Assembly (NCBI GenBank): GCA_019912315.1 | Contig: JAIOJA010000045.1 | Coordinates: forward strand, 1-55,196 | Origin: Planctomycetota bacterium | GTDB taxonomy: Bacteria; Planctomycetota; UBA8742; UBA2392 | Direction: 5' to 3' | Length of the DNA stretch: 55,196 nt | The notes under the pieces: model-generated | Seen by the model: only the letters and a program-made list of their open reading frames with translations | What the model was told of the DNA's origin: nothing | Database searches by the model: none | Shown: positions 8,001 through 17,050 of the stretch, piece by piece | Layout of the letters: every line of letters starts with the position of its first letter | How positions within the stretch are numbered: the first letter of the stretch is position 1 | Position numbers and translations under genes: made by a program

Positions 8001-9035
8001 ATGGTGACACAGAACACTCCTATTCCAGAGCCCCAGGACACGCGGCAGCGCCGCCTGCGCGATCTGCGTATCTCTATCACCGATCGCTGCAACCTGCGTT
8101 GTACGTACTGTATGCCCGCGGATGTGTTCGGCCCGGGCTACAAGTTCCTGCCACGCAGCGAGATTCTTGATTACGAGGAACTGGCCCGCCTGGCGCGGAT
8201 TTCCGCGACGCTCGGCGTCACCAAGCTGCGCATCACCGGCGGCGAGCCGTTGCTGCGGCGCGACCTGGGCGATTTCATTCGTATGCTGCGCCGCATAGAC
8301 GGTATTGAAGACATCGCCCTGACCACCAACGGCATTCTGCTTCCGAAGCTGGCCGGCGAGTTGAAAGCCGCGGGGCTGGACCGCGTGACGGTCAGCCTGG
8401 ACAGCCTGGACAACGAGACATTCGGGCAACTCAACGGGCGCGGTGTCAGTGTGAAGCCGGTGCTTGAAGGCATCGCAGCCGCCGAGGCTGCGGGGCTGGG
8501 CCCGGTCAAGGTCAACATGGTCGTGCAGCGCGGGGTGAACGACAAGGACATCCTGCCCATGACCGAGCATTTTCGCGGTCGCCCCACCCGGATCCTGCGC
8601 TTCATTGAGTTCATGGACGTCGGCAACAGCAACGGCTGGCGCATGGAGAAGGTTGTGCCCTCGCGCGAGATCAAGCAGATGATTCACGAGCGCTGGCCGG
8701 TGGAGAGTGCCGAGCCCAACTACCCGGGCGAGGTTGCGCGCCGCTGGATCTTCCGCGATGGCCAGGGCGAAGTCGGTTTCATATCCAGCGTGACGAACAC
8801 CTTTTGCGGCGACTGCACCCGCGCGCGCCTGAGCGCGAGGGGCGAGTTTTATACATGCCTGTTCGCAGCCAACGGGACCGACCTGCGCAGGCCTCTGCGC
8901 GCGGGCCAGAGTGACGACGAGTTGCGTGCGCTGATTGAAAACATCTGGCGCAAACGCGGCGACCGGTACTCGGAAATCCGCAATCAGAACACGGCCGGCA
9001 TCAAGAAGGCCGAAATGTCGTACCTGGGCGGGTAG
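8001..9035 (+). CDS. moaA: GTP 3',8-cyclase (molybdenum cofactor biosynthesis, radical SAM)
   Basis: 344 residues, the expected size. The N-terminal radical SAM motif is [15 protein letters not shown] (CxxxCxxC), and the second cluster is [21 protein letters not shown] near the C-terminus. The chain ends in Gly-Gly (SYLGG), as needed in MoaA. It converts GTP to 3',8-cyclo-GTP with MoaC. No other Moco gene is in the window; a molybdoenzyme such as nitrate reductase would suit the denitrifying context but is not seen here. Confidence 0.96.
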   Translation: MVTQNTPIPEPQDTRQRRLRDLRISITDRCNLRCTYCMPADVFGPGYKFLPRSEILDYEELARLARISATLGVTKLRITGGEPLLRRDLGDFIRMLRRIDGIEDIALTTNGILLPKLAGELKAAGLDRVTVSLDSLDNETFGQLNGRGVSVKPVLEGIAAAEAAGLGPVKVNMVVQRGVNDKDILPMTEHFRGRPTRILRFIEFMDVGNSNGWRMEKVVPSREIKQMIHERWPVESAEPNYPGEVARRWIFRDGQGEVGFISSVTNTFCGDCTRARLSARGEFYTCLFAANGTDLRRPLRAGQSDDELRALIENIWRKRGDRYSEIRNQNTAGIKKAEMSYLGG

Positions 9036-9107
9036 GGAGCGCGATTGCGACGCCTGCGCTCCCGGCTTCCTGACATTCGCACATCAAACCGCTATGATCT
9101 GCCGCCT

Positions 9108-10805
9108 ATGGCGGGTACTCGGGATGATCCGGAAAATCTGAAGGGGCTGACCCTGGGCAAATGCAAGCTGCTCGAGCGCATCGGGCAGGGCGGCATGGGG
9201 CACGTCTACCGTGCGCGGCACACCGGCCTCGACAAGGATGTCGCCGTAAAGGTCCTCCCGCGCGAGCTTGCCAACAACGCCGTCCTGCGCGAGCGTTTCA
9301 TGAATGAAGCCCGCATGGCGGGCCAGCTCGAACACCCGAACATCACGCCCGTCTACGCCGTCGAGGAACATGAGGGGCAGCCGTTTATTGTCATGCAACT
9401 GGTCGACGGGGTGCCGGTTTCACGGCTTGTCTCGCGCCAGGGCGTTGACCCATTGCTGGCAGTGCGCATCGCCTCTCAGTGCGCGCGGGGGCTGAGCTAC
9501 GCCCACAAGCGCAAGCTGGTCCATCGCGATATCAAGCCCGACAATCTGCTGATCCTGAACAACGGGCGCGTGAAGATTTCCGACTTCGGCGTGGCGGCTG
9601 CCATGGGCAGCGAATCCAGCGGCGGGCACTCCGGCAGCCCGCCCTACATGAGCCCCGAGCAGTGCCGGGGCGAGCCCGTGGACGGGCGCAGCGACATCTA
9701 CAGCCTGGGTGTGACGCTATATCTGCTGTTGACCGGGCGCCGCCCCTTTTTGGGTGAAACCGCGCAGGCGCTCATATTGATGCACCAACAGGACGAGTAC
9801 CCGCCGGTCAGTGAACTACGCCACGGGCTTCCCCGCGAGCTGGAGCGCATCATCAACCGGATGCTGGCCAAGAACCCCGACGCGCGATACCAGGAAGCGG
9901 ACGAGTTGGCCGACGACCTGGAAGCCGCGGCGGAGTTGATCCGCAGCCAGCGTCGGCGCACGGTCAGCGTTCCGCGCGGAGGCGAAAGCGGCATCTACCG
10001 TATGGCCCGCCAGGCTGCGGAAGCCGCCGAGGAAGAGCTTGAGCACGGCGAGACGATTGAGCTCGCGATCCTGAGCATGACGACCCAGGTCGAGAACTCG
10101 GTGACCGACGCCCAGACCGCCATGAAGCGCGCGCGCTACGACGACGCCTTGAAGCAGATCGAACAGGCCATGCGCCTGAAGTCAAATGACGCGCGCCTGT
10201 TTCTGCTGCGCGGGCACGTCTACCGCAAACAGCGCAAGATGAAGGAGGCGCTGGCGGATTACGAAAAGGCCGTGACGCTGAACCCAGATGACCCTCGCGC
10301 GCGCAGCTTCCTTGGCAGCCTGCAACGCATGGCGGGCGATTTGTCCGGCGCCCGCGAGAACCTGACCTACGCATTGAAACTGAACGCCCACAATGTTGAA
10401 GCGCGCATCAGCCTCGGAAAAATCTTCGAAAAGGGGCGCGCCTGGAAGGCCGCAGAGCGCGAGTACGAAAAGTGCATCGAGATGGTGCCGGCCGACGAGC
10501 GCGGCTACGTGGCACTGGCGGTGCTGCTGGTCCAGCGCGATCAGAAGGACCGCGCAAAACAGATGCTGGAAAAGGCGCTCGAGATCAACCCGAGCTTCGC
10601 GGAGACGCTGTACTGGCTGGCCGTGCTGGTTACTCCGACGGACGCCAACGAAGGGCTGCGCCTGCTGGAACGCGCCGTCAAGAACGGTTTTCGCGATCGC
10701 AAGCGCCTGCTGGAGCCCGCGTTCGCGCCCCTGGAGGCCGTGCCCGCATTCCGCAACCTGATGAAGGTGTTCGGCACCAGCAAGATCCTTCCGAAGACTA
10801 CGTAG
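9108..10805 (+). CDS. Hanks-type Ser/Thr protein kinase with C-terminal TPR repeats
   Basis: From ATG 9108 the product has 565 residues. The kinase domain (~15-290) shows GQGGMG (27-32), the VAVK lysine (48), HRDIKPDNLL (Asp141), SDFG (158-161) and SPPYMSPEQCRG. From about residue 340 several TPR units follow, such as DALKQIEQAMRLKSNDARLF and EALADYEKAVTLNPDDPRAR, ending near 545. There is no membrane helix, so it is likely cytosolic, with TPRs docking substrates. An earlier TTG start at 9045 would add a poor, Arg-rich extension. Such kinase-TPR fusions are common in planctomycetes and myxobacteria. It starts ~70 bp after moaA. Confidence 0.93.
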   Translation: MAGTRDDPENLKGLTLGKCKLLERIGQGGMGHVYRARHTGLDKDVAVKVLPRELANNAVLRERFMNEARMAGQLEHPNITPVYAVEEHEGQPFIVMQLVDGVPVSRLVSRQGVDPLLAVRIASQCARGLSYAHKRKLVHRDIKPDNLLILNNGRVKISDFGVAAAMGSESSGGHSGSPPYMSPEQCRGEPVDGRSDIYSLGVTLYLLLTGRRPFLGETAQALILMHQQDEYPPVSELRHGLPRELERIINRMLAKNPDARYQEADELADDLEAAAELIRSQRRRTVSVPRGGESGIYRMARQAAEAAEEELEHGETIELAILSMTTQVENSVTDAQTAMKRARYDDALKQIEQAMRLKSNDARLFLLRGHVYRKQRKMKEALADYEKAVTLNPDDPRARSFLGSLQRMAGDLSGARENLTYALKLNAHNVEARISLGKIFEKGRAWKAAEREYEKCIEMVPADERGYVALAVLLVQRDQKDRAKQMLEKALEINPSFAETLYWLAVLVTPTDANEGLRLLERAVKNGFRDRKRLLEPAFAPLEAVPAFRNLMKVFGTSKILPKTT

Positions 10806-10811
10806 CGCGGA

Positions 10812-11414
10812 TCACGGCAGATACCCGGTGAAATCCTCAACGATGGCCCGGGCGATGCAGATGGGGTTGTCGTCGCGCCTGCCACCCGCGTCGTTATAAG
10901 CCCCCTGCAAGTCGAGTTGCGCCTCGTACAGGCCGGTCTGGCTCTCAATCAGGTCAGGGTCTTCGATCGCTTCGCCGTCGGCGAAATTCAACTCGCAGGC
11001 GAGCACGCGATCCGGCTGATCGGGGTTGAAAATCGGCACGCCGAACTTGCGGCACATGATTGGGCGGGCCTCGTACATGCCGCAGGCGCCGTTCTCATCC
11101 AGCGCCGCGCATGGCGTGCCCTGCCCTCGCTGGACCATGCTACCCCACTGTTCGCCCTCCGGAAACAGCTTCGCGCGCTCCACCAGGTTCAGACGCGCCT
11201 TGGCCTGCAACTCTCTGCGCTGATCGTCCGGCAGAGTCTTCACCCACGCGGAAATCCGCGCAGCCTCGACTTCCGTAATCTGAAAAATCTGCGAGCAACA
11301 AGAGCTGCACCCGGGCGCGCATTTGATGCGGTCGCCATGCACACGCGCACCCCGGTCGAACTCAGTGTTCGCTTGATCGCTGACTCGTTTCAGGTGTTCG
11401 ATCAACGGGTGCAT
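10812..11414 (-). CDS. YkgJ-type CxxCxxCC cysteine-cluster protein
   Basis: 200 residues. The signature C-A-P-G-C-S-S-C-C at ~32-40 and downstream Cys (PCAALDENGACGMYEARPIMC) match the CxxCxxCC family (PF03692), thought to bind zinc or iron. The activity of the family is not established. The gene is convergent with the kinase gene, only 6 bp between stops, and divergent from the thioesterase gene. Confidence 0.85.
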   Translation of the reverse strand: MHPLIEHLKRVSDQANTEFDRGARVHGDRIKCAPGCSSCCSQIFQITEVEAARISAWVKTLPDDQRRELQAKARLNLVERAKLFPEGEQWGSMVQRGQGTPCAALDENGACGMYEARPIMCRKFGVPIFNPDQPDRVLACELNFADGEAIEDPDLIESQTGLYEAQLDLQGAYNDAGGRRDDNPICIARAIVEDFTGYLP

Positions 11415-11460
11415 GGCATTATCTTCGCGCGCGGTACAGAATGCGCAACCGGAGAAGCCG

Positions 11461-11961
11461 ATGACTCAAGCCAAAAAGGCCGGTGCGAGCGAAAGCCGCC
11501 TCACCTGGATCGTGAACCCTTCCGACCTGAACCGCCACGGAACCCTGTTCGGCGGGCAGTTGCTGGCGCTGGCCGACCGGGTCGCCGCCATGGCGGCGCT
11601 GCGGCATTCACGTCTGGATACGGTCACGGTCAGCATTGACAAAGTGGACTTCGTCGCACCTGTGCGTCACGGCTACATCCTGGACATGACGGCCCGCGTG
11701 CATTTCACTGCGCGCACCAGCATGGAAATCTACGTCGAGGCCATCGCGGAAGAGCCGCGTACGGGCAAGCGTGAGCTGGTCTGCGAAGCCTTCTTTAGTT
11801 TCGTTGCAGTGGACGAGAAGGGAAAGCCAATACCGATCCCGCCCGTCGAGCTCGAAACCGAGCGCGACAAACGCCTTAATAAAGAAGCAAAGGCTCGCTA
11901 CGATGCCCGAAAGGCCGGTCGCGCCCAGACCCGCACCGCCCGCGAAGCCAAATCGGACTAG
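11461..11961 (+). CDS. Acyl-CoA thioesterase, hotdog fold (YciA/BACH-like)
   Basis: The ATG at 11461 has GGAG 8 nt upstream. The 166-residue product contains the hotdog signature NPSDLNRHGTLFGGQLLALAD with the catalytic Asp of YciA/BACH-type enzymes, then DKVDFVAPVRHGYILDMTARV. The tail is basic and probably disordered. It would hydrolyse acyl-CoA thioesters in the cytosol; substrate range is not predictable. It stands alone between a divergent and a co-oriented gene. Confidence 0.88.
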   Translation: MTQAKKAGASESRLTWIVNPSDLNRHGTLFGGQLLALADRVAAMAALRHSRLDTVTVSIDKVDFVAPVRHGYILDMTARVHFTARTSMEIYVEAIAEEPRTGKRELVCEAFFSFVAVDEKGKPIPIPPVELETERDKRLNKEAKARYDARKAGRAQTRTAREAKSD

Positions 11962-12023
11962 CGCTTTTCGTTTTGATCACGAACAACCGCCGCGTAGATT
12001 GTGGACTCTCACGGAGGACATTC

Positions 12024-13613
12024 ATGCGCGTTTTCCTGTTGATCGCGGCGATGATCTGCGCCGGTGTCTGCTGCGCCGCGGACTTCTATGTGGACCCGGT
12101 CAAGGGCGACCCCAAGGGCAACGGCAGCAAGGCCGCGCCCTGGCGGATTCTGCAGGAAGTCATCGAGAGCGGCCAGCTACGTGAGGTCAAGCCGGGCGAT
12201 ACAATTTACCTGCGCACCGGCTTTCACGGGCGCGTCATAATCAGCGGCAACAACGACGAAGTTGTAACGATCGCCGCTGAGGCTGGTCACAAGCCGCGGC
12301 TCAGCTACTTCGAAATTCCGAGCGGCAAGAAGTGGCACATCAAAGGGCTGACCATCAGCGCCAGCTTCGGCGAGCCTTACGATGGCGCGATGCTCAAGTT
12401 TGCCGACAGCGGCGACAGCGCGGAGATCACGGTCGAAGATTGCTTTGTCCACTCAGCTCTTGACACGTCAAGCTGGAGTGCGCAGGACTGGATGAAGTGC
12501 AACAGCGGTATCACCATGGGACGGCACGGCAGCGGACATATGCTGCGCAACAACTACGTGCTGAACACACGCTTCGGAATCAACCTGTGCGCCGAAAACT
12601 CGGTCTGTGAGGGCAACGTGGTCTCACACTTTTCCGGCGACGGGATTCGCGTTACCCGCGATGGCCAGGTCGTTCAGCACAACGTGATCCGCAACATCTA
12701 CGTGGGCGACAAAGATGGGGACGACAACCACGACGACGCCATCCAGTGCTTTCTGTTCAACAAGGGGACAGGGCTGGTCCGCGACGTGACCATTCGCGAA
12801 AACCTGGTCATCATGCGCGAGGACGAAAGCCAGCGATGGCCTGCAAACATGCAAGCCATAGGCTTCTTCGACGGCCCGCTGCAGAACTTCCACGTCGAAG
12901 GCAACGTGATCAACACCAGCCACTGGCACGGTGTTTCCCTGTACGACGCCCAGGATTGCAAGATCCTGAACAACGTGGCCTACACACAATGGACCAGCGA
13001 AAAGCTGCGCCCATGGGTCGAGCTTGGCAGCAAGGGTAAAGGCGAGATCAAGGGCAACGAAGTCAAAGGCAACTACGCCTACTCATTCAAACTGTCGAAC
13101 GACAAAGCCGTCGTGGCGGAAGACAACAAACCACCCACGGAAGAAATCTACAACGACCGCAAACAGAAACTGCTTGAGCTGATCAACGAAAAATACGGCG
13201 CGAAACACCCGGCTGCAGGCTTCAAACGTGTCGGGCTGGAGAAACCCCGCTGGCTGCGCGGCACTGTCGTCGACGGCGCGATTGACGCAATCGAGGCCGC
13301 CAAGGGGCAAGGCAAGCTGATCTTGATCTACGGGCTGAGCGACGAGGACGACCCGCGCTGCGCCGAGTTTGAGCGCGAGGTGCTTGATGACGAAGTCGTC
13401 GGAAAATTGCTCGATCAGTGCATCACCGTCGGCATAGCGCTTGATGACAAGCTGGATCGTGATTTGCGTAAACGCTACGGGCTCAGCAGCAAGGCCCCGC
13501 AGATCGTGATACTCAACCCGGACGGCAGCGAGGCCTGGGAAGGCAAGCCCAGCAGCGCAAAGGCGCTGATCAAGAAACTCGAGGACGCGCTGGGGAAACT
13601 GGAGGAGGACTAG
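12024..13613 (+). CDS. Exported right-handed beta-helix protein with C-terminal thioredoxin-like domain
   Basis: ATG 12024 follows GGAGGA; the signal peptide reads MRVFLLIAAMICAGVCCAA. The mature start DFYVDPVKGDPKGNG is typical of planctomycete beta-helix proteins. Residues ~60-400 hold parallel beta-helix coils with NNYVLN, GNVVSHFSGDGIR and GNVINTSHWHGV. The last ~110 residues (KLILIYGLSDEDDPRCAEFE to the end) look like a thioredoxin fold without CxxC, ending in a Lys/Glu helix. Polysaccharide binding or cleavage is the usual guess for such helices. The next gene, one base downstream, is a paralogue without the Trx part. Confidence 0.82.
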   Translation: MRVFLLIAAMICAGVCCAADFYVDPVKGDPKGNGSKAAPWRILQEVIESGQLREVKPGDTIYLRTGFHGRVIISGNNDEVVTIAAEAGHKPRLSYFEIPSGKKWHIKGLTISASFGEPYDGAMLKFADSGDSAEITVEDCFVHSALDTSSWSAQDWMKCNSGITMGRHGSGHMLRNNYVLNTRFGINLCAENSVCEGNVVSHFSGDGIRVTRDGQVVQHNVIRNIYVGDKDGDDNHDDAIQCFLFNKGTGLVRDVTIRENLVIMREDESQRWPANMQAIGFFDGPLQNFHVEGNVINTSHWHGVSLYDAQDCKILNNVAYTQWTSEKLRPWVELGSKGKGEIKGNEVKGNYAYSFKLSNDKAVVAEDNKPPTEEIYNDRKQKLLELINEKYGAKHPAAGFKRVGLEKPRWLRGTVVDGAIDAIEAAKGQGKLILIYGLSDEDDPRCAEFEREVLDDEVVGKLLDQCITVGIALDDKLDRDLRKRYGLSSKAPQIVILNPDGSEAWEGKPSSAKALIKKLEDALGKLEED

Positions 13614-13614
13614 C

Positions 13615-15153
13615 ATGCGTGCACTCGAGTTCGCCCTGCTCGCCGTTTGCGCCGCATCACTCAACGCCGCAGATTTCTATGTGGACCCGATCAACGGCAG
13701 CGCCGCAGGCACCGGCACAGCGGGCGACCCGTGGCTGACGATTCAGCAGGTCGTCAGCGACAATCTGATAGAATCGCGCGACTGGGACACGCACCCGTAC
13801 AGCACCGGTGCAAGTCTGCAGACCAGGAACCCCGCCGCACCCGTCAAGGCGGGCGACACAATCTGGCTGCGCGACGGCTACCACGGCGAGCTGATCCTCA
13901 ACGGCTGGTACAACAGCAGCGCGATCACAATCGCCGCGCAGGCGGGACACACGCCGCAGCTCAGCCGCGTCAGCATCATCGGCGCGCAGAACTGGACGCT
14001 CGACGGCTTGTCCGTCAGCCTGGAGCACGCACCAAGCTACACCCAGCAAACGATCATCACCCTGCGCGACGATAGCTTCTGGGGGCCGGCCAGCCACCTG
14101 ACGGTGCGCAACTGCGACGTCTACTGCGTGAATGACACGAGCGCGTTCACCGCGCAGGACTGGCTCGACAATCACGCGACCGCGTTCGACATGCGCAGCG
14201 CCGACAGCCAGTTGATCGACAACACGATCCGCAACACACGCTACGCCATCGCCTGCTCAGGCCCGGACTGCATCGTGCGCGGCAACGTGATCGAGAACTT
14301 CAGCGGCGACGGCATTCGCGGGCTCGGCGACTACGGGCTGTACGAATACAACGTGGTCAAGAACGCCATCGACGTCGGCGACGCGCACCACGACGATGGC
14401 TTCCAAAGCTGGACGGTTGGCAGCGGCGGCGTCGGCACAGGCGCGGTCACCGGCATCATCCTGCGCGGAAACCTCTTCATTAATCACGAGAATCCTACGC
14501 ACCCATTGCGAACAACCATGCAGGGCATCGGTTGCTTTGACGGCTTCTTCGACGACTGGGTGATCGAAAACAACGTCGTCATCACTGACCACTGGCACGG
14601 CATCACGCTGCTCGGTGCGCGCAACTGCCGCATCGTGAACAACACCGTGATCGACCTGTACACAGGCACACCCGGCCCTTCATGGATTGAGATCGGGCAC
14701 CACAAGACCCTCGGCCCCAGCGAAAACTGCGTGATCCGCAACAACCTCGCCAACACGATCAGCATCCCGAGCGGCCAGACCAACGTCATTGAGGATCACA
14801 ACATCACCGTCACAAACCCGGCCCTGCACTTTGTTGACCCTTTGAGCTTCGACATGCGACTGCTGGATACGTCGAGTGCCCGCGATGCAGGCAGCAACTC
14901 GCTCTCACCGAGCCTCGACGCGGACCAGATTGGTCGCCCGTACAACAGCACGGTCGATGTCGGCGCCTATGAATGGCACCCGCCCGGCTGGACCGGCCCG
15001 CCCGGCGGCGGCGGCGGCGGCGGTGACGGAGGCAGCGGGGGCGACGGCGGGTGTTCAACAATGCCCCGGCAAGAATATTTCTGGGTGGGCGTTCTACTGC
15101 TCTGCGTAGTCATTCTGGGGCAGCGCCTGATTATCAGACGAACTAATTTTTGA
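13615..15153 (+). CDS. Exported right-handed beta-helix protein with Gly-rich/Cys/TM/Arg C-terminal sorting-like tail
   Basis: A paralogue of the preceding gene: both mature parts begin DFYVDP(I/V) and share FSGDGIR, HWHG and IVNNTV-type coils. 512 residues with signal peptide MRALEFALLAVCAASLNAA. The C-terminus has a Gly/Asp-rich linker, then GGCSTMPRQEY, a hydrophobic helix WVGVLLLCVVILG and RLIIRR. This tripartite Cys-TM-Arg pattern resembles MYXO-CTERM-type sorting tails, so the protein is probably retained at the envelope or cell surface. The gene begins one base after the previous stop, so the pair is translated together. Confidence 0.82.
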   Translation: MRALEFALLAVCAASLNAADFYVDPINGSAAGTGTAGDPWLTIQQVVSDNLIESRDWDTHPYSTGASLQTRNPAAPVKAGDTIWLRDGYHGELILNGWYNSSAITIAAQAGHTPQLSRVSIIGAQNWTLDGLSVSLEHAPSYTQQTIITLRDDSFWGPASHLTVRNCDVYCVNDTSAFTAQDWLDNHATAFDMRSADSQLIDNTIRNTRYAIACSGPDCIVRGNVIENFSGDGIRGLGDYGLYEYNVVKNAIDVGDAHHDDGFQSWTVGSGGVGTGAVTGIILRGNLFINHENPTHPLRTTMQGIGCFDGFFDDWVIENNVVITDHWHGITLLGARNCRIVNNTVIDLYTGTPGPSWIEIGHHKTLGPSENCVIRNNLANTISIPSGQTNVIEDHNITVTNPALHFVDPLSFDMRLLDTSSARDAGSNSLSPSLDADQIGRPYNSTVDVGAYEWHPPGWTGPPGGGGGGGDGGSGGDGGCSTMPRQEYFWVGVLLLCVVILGQRLIIRRTNF

Positions 15154-15199
15154 TTCGACCGTTGAAACCGGAGTCCACTTCGGGTTTAGATTGGTGACC

Positions 15200-15619
15200 A
15201 TGTTGAAGCTGCTGAACATTCTCATCGTGGCATACCTGGCCATAGCGCCGGGCATGAACGTTGAGGCATTCATTCACAGCGTCAACCTGTGTCGGGTTAC
15301 GGCGCCAAAGGTAATGCAGGAACCTGTACCAGCCGCCTGCGCCCATGCTCACTGTCCGACTTCGCAATCTGACGACACGCGCGAGCAAAGCCCACAAGAC
15401 CAGGAACCCGATTCCTGTCCGCACCTTGGCTCCAATGTCGCGCCCGTGAATGCCATGCCGGCCGCGGTTGTGCAGTCCTTTGACATGCAAGCGTGCCCTG
15501 TCCTGGTGGATTACTCACCTCTGTCGCCCCCGCGGGCAGCAGTCAGCCGTCCCATTAACAACGACGCGCACCCACCGCCGACCGCGACACTCAAAGGTAT
15601 CACCATCCTGCTTGTCTAG
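15200..15619 (+). CDS. Small exported Cys/His-containing protein ahead of the metal-efflux operon
   Basis: About 139 residues from ATG 15200 (GTG 15194 is an alternative). It opens with a hydrophobic signal-like segment LKLLNILIVAYLAIAPG and has a Cys/His patch ACAHAHCP at ~50, plus further single Cys residues. The rest is low complexity and Pro-rich. I do not recognise a family. Position and residues suggest a periplasmic metal-binding accessory or a leader-type sensor for the efflux genes that follow. Confidence 0.5.
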   Translation: MLKLLNILIVAYLAIAPGMNVEAFIHSVNLCRVTAPKVMQEPVPAACAHAHCPTSQSDDTREQSPQDQEPDSCPHLGSNVAPVNAMPAAVVQSFDMQACPVLVDYSPLSPPRAAVSRPINNDAHPPPTATLKGITILLV

Positions 15620-15636
15620 CGGACGCTGAATGACCT

Positions 15637-15658
15637 GGCGCCCCGGCGCCTCGTTTTT
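15637..15658 (+). terminator. Possible attenuator/terminator before the efflux operon
   Basis: GGCGCC at 15637-15642 and GGCGCC at 15645-15650 can form a short GC stem, followed by TCG and five T (15654-15658). It lies between the small Cys/His protein gene and the TolC-like gene. The stem is only 4-5 bp once a loop is allowed, so support is weak. Confidence 0.35.
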
Positions 15659-15682
15659 CGCGTCTGTACAGGATGAGCCACC

Positions 15683-17050
15683 ATGCGTCTGTTCACGATC
15701 ACCGCCTGCGCAATGCTGTTGGCCGCGTGCCAGGGCTATGACCCGATGCCGCTCGATAGCGGCGAGCATCTGAAAGCCTGGGCAAAACGCGACCCGCGCG
15801 ACGCGTCTGTCGTTGAGTACGCGAAACAGCTCGCGAAAGTCGATACGCAAAAACGCGCGCCCTATGACCTTGGCGACGGGATCAGTCTCCATGAAGCCGA
15901 AGTCGTGGCGCTGTTCTTCAACCCCGACCTGCGCGTCGCCCGCCTGCACGCAGACGTCGAGCTTGCGGGGGCTCGCGAAGCCGGCTACTGGGACAACCCG
16001 GAACTTGAAATCGACGCCACTCGCATCCTTGCCAGCGTCGACAACCCCTGGATTCTCGGCGCCGGTATATCGTTCACGCTGCCCTTGTCCGGGCGCAAAG
16101 GTGTTGAGGAAGACCTGGCATGGGCAGAGCACGATGTTACCCGCGCGCAGGTCATAGAGCGCGAGTGGGAGATACTGGTCGAGTTGCGGCAATTGTGGCG
16201 CGAGCGCTCGGGGCTGATCGAACAGCAGCGTCTGACCGAGGAGTTCATCGCGGATGTGCGCGTCGTGCAGGAGATCGCCAACGCACTGGTCAATGCGGGT
16301 GAGTTGATCGCGCTGGATGCGCGCCTGTTTGAGCTGGAGATCGCGTCGCAGCGCGCCTCGGTCGCACGATTGAACACGCAGCAACGCGACAGCGAGCTTC
16401 GTATTCGTGAGTTGATGGGGCTCCGGCACGACGCGCCACTGGCACTCAGTGACACGATCGAGCCTGTGGCGGCGCTTCCCGGAAAACGCGAAGACGAGCT
16501 GCTGGCGCGGAACCCGTTGCTTGAGGTCAAGCGCGCCGAGTACGCCGTGTCCGAGCAGCACCTGCGCCTCGAAGTGCGTAAACAGTACCCGGACCTGACC
16601 ATCGGCGGCGGCTATGAGCTTGAAGAGGGGCAGTCGCGCATCAGCGTCATGTTCGGGCTGCCAATCCCGATTCTCAACCTGAACCGCGAAGGCATCGCCC
16701 GCGCAAAGGGCGCCAGACTGGCATCACGCGCGGAGTTCGAAGGCGCCACAGAGCATCTGCTGCATCGTCTGGCACGCGCCGAGCTGCGCATGAACGCCGC
16801 CCGCGAGCAGCGGGCTTTCATTGAACGCGAGATCGCGCCCCTGGCAGACCAGCAGGTCGTGGACGCGAGACGCCTTGCCGAACTCGGCGAGTTTGAAGCC
16901 CTTACACAACTGGAAGCGCTTGCGCGACGCTTTGAAGCGCGCTTGCAGGTCCTTGAAGCCGCGCAGGAAGAAGCGCTGGCCGGCGATGAAACGCTCGCGC
17001 TGCTGGGTCCCACGTGGCGCTTCGCGGACAAGGAGAATGACGATGAATAA
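15683..17050 (+). CDS. TolC-family outer-membrane efflux lipoprotein
   Basis: 455 residues. The signal peptide ends in lipobox LLAAC (Cys ~16). The rest is the long helical, Ala/Arg/Glu-rich sequence of outer membrane efflux proteins, with two halves of similar pattern (e.g. NPDLRVARLHADVELAGARE and NPLLEVKRAEYAVSEQHL) and a beta-strand segment around IGGGYELEEGQSRISVMFGL. It would form the outer-membrane channel of a CusCBA/CzcCBA-type pump. The coding end overlaps the next gene by 8 bp, indicating translational coupling. Confidence 0.9.
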   Translation: MRLFTITACAMLLAACQGYDPMPLDSGEHLKAWAKRDPRDASVVEYAKQLAKVDTQKRAPYDLGDGISLHEAEVVALFFNPDLRVARLHADVELAGAREAGYWDNPELEIDATRILASVDNPWILGAGISFTLPLSGRKGVEEDLAWAEHDVTRAQVIEREWEILVELRQLWRERSGLIEQQRLTEEFIADVRVVQEIANALVNAGELIALDARLFELEIASQRASVARLNTQQRDSELRIRELMGLRHDAPLALSDTIEPVAALPGKREDELLARNPLLEVKRAEYAVSEQHLRLEVRKQYPDLTIGGGYELEEGQSRISVMFGLPIPILNLNREGIARAKGARLASRAEFEGATEHLLHRLARAELRMNAAREQRAFIEREIAPLADQQVVDARRLAELGEFEALTQLEALARRFEARLQVLEAAQEEALAGDETLALLGPTWRFADKENDDE

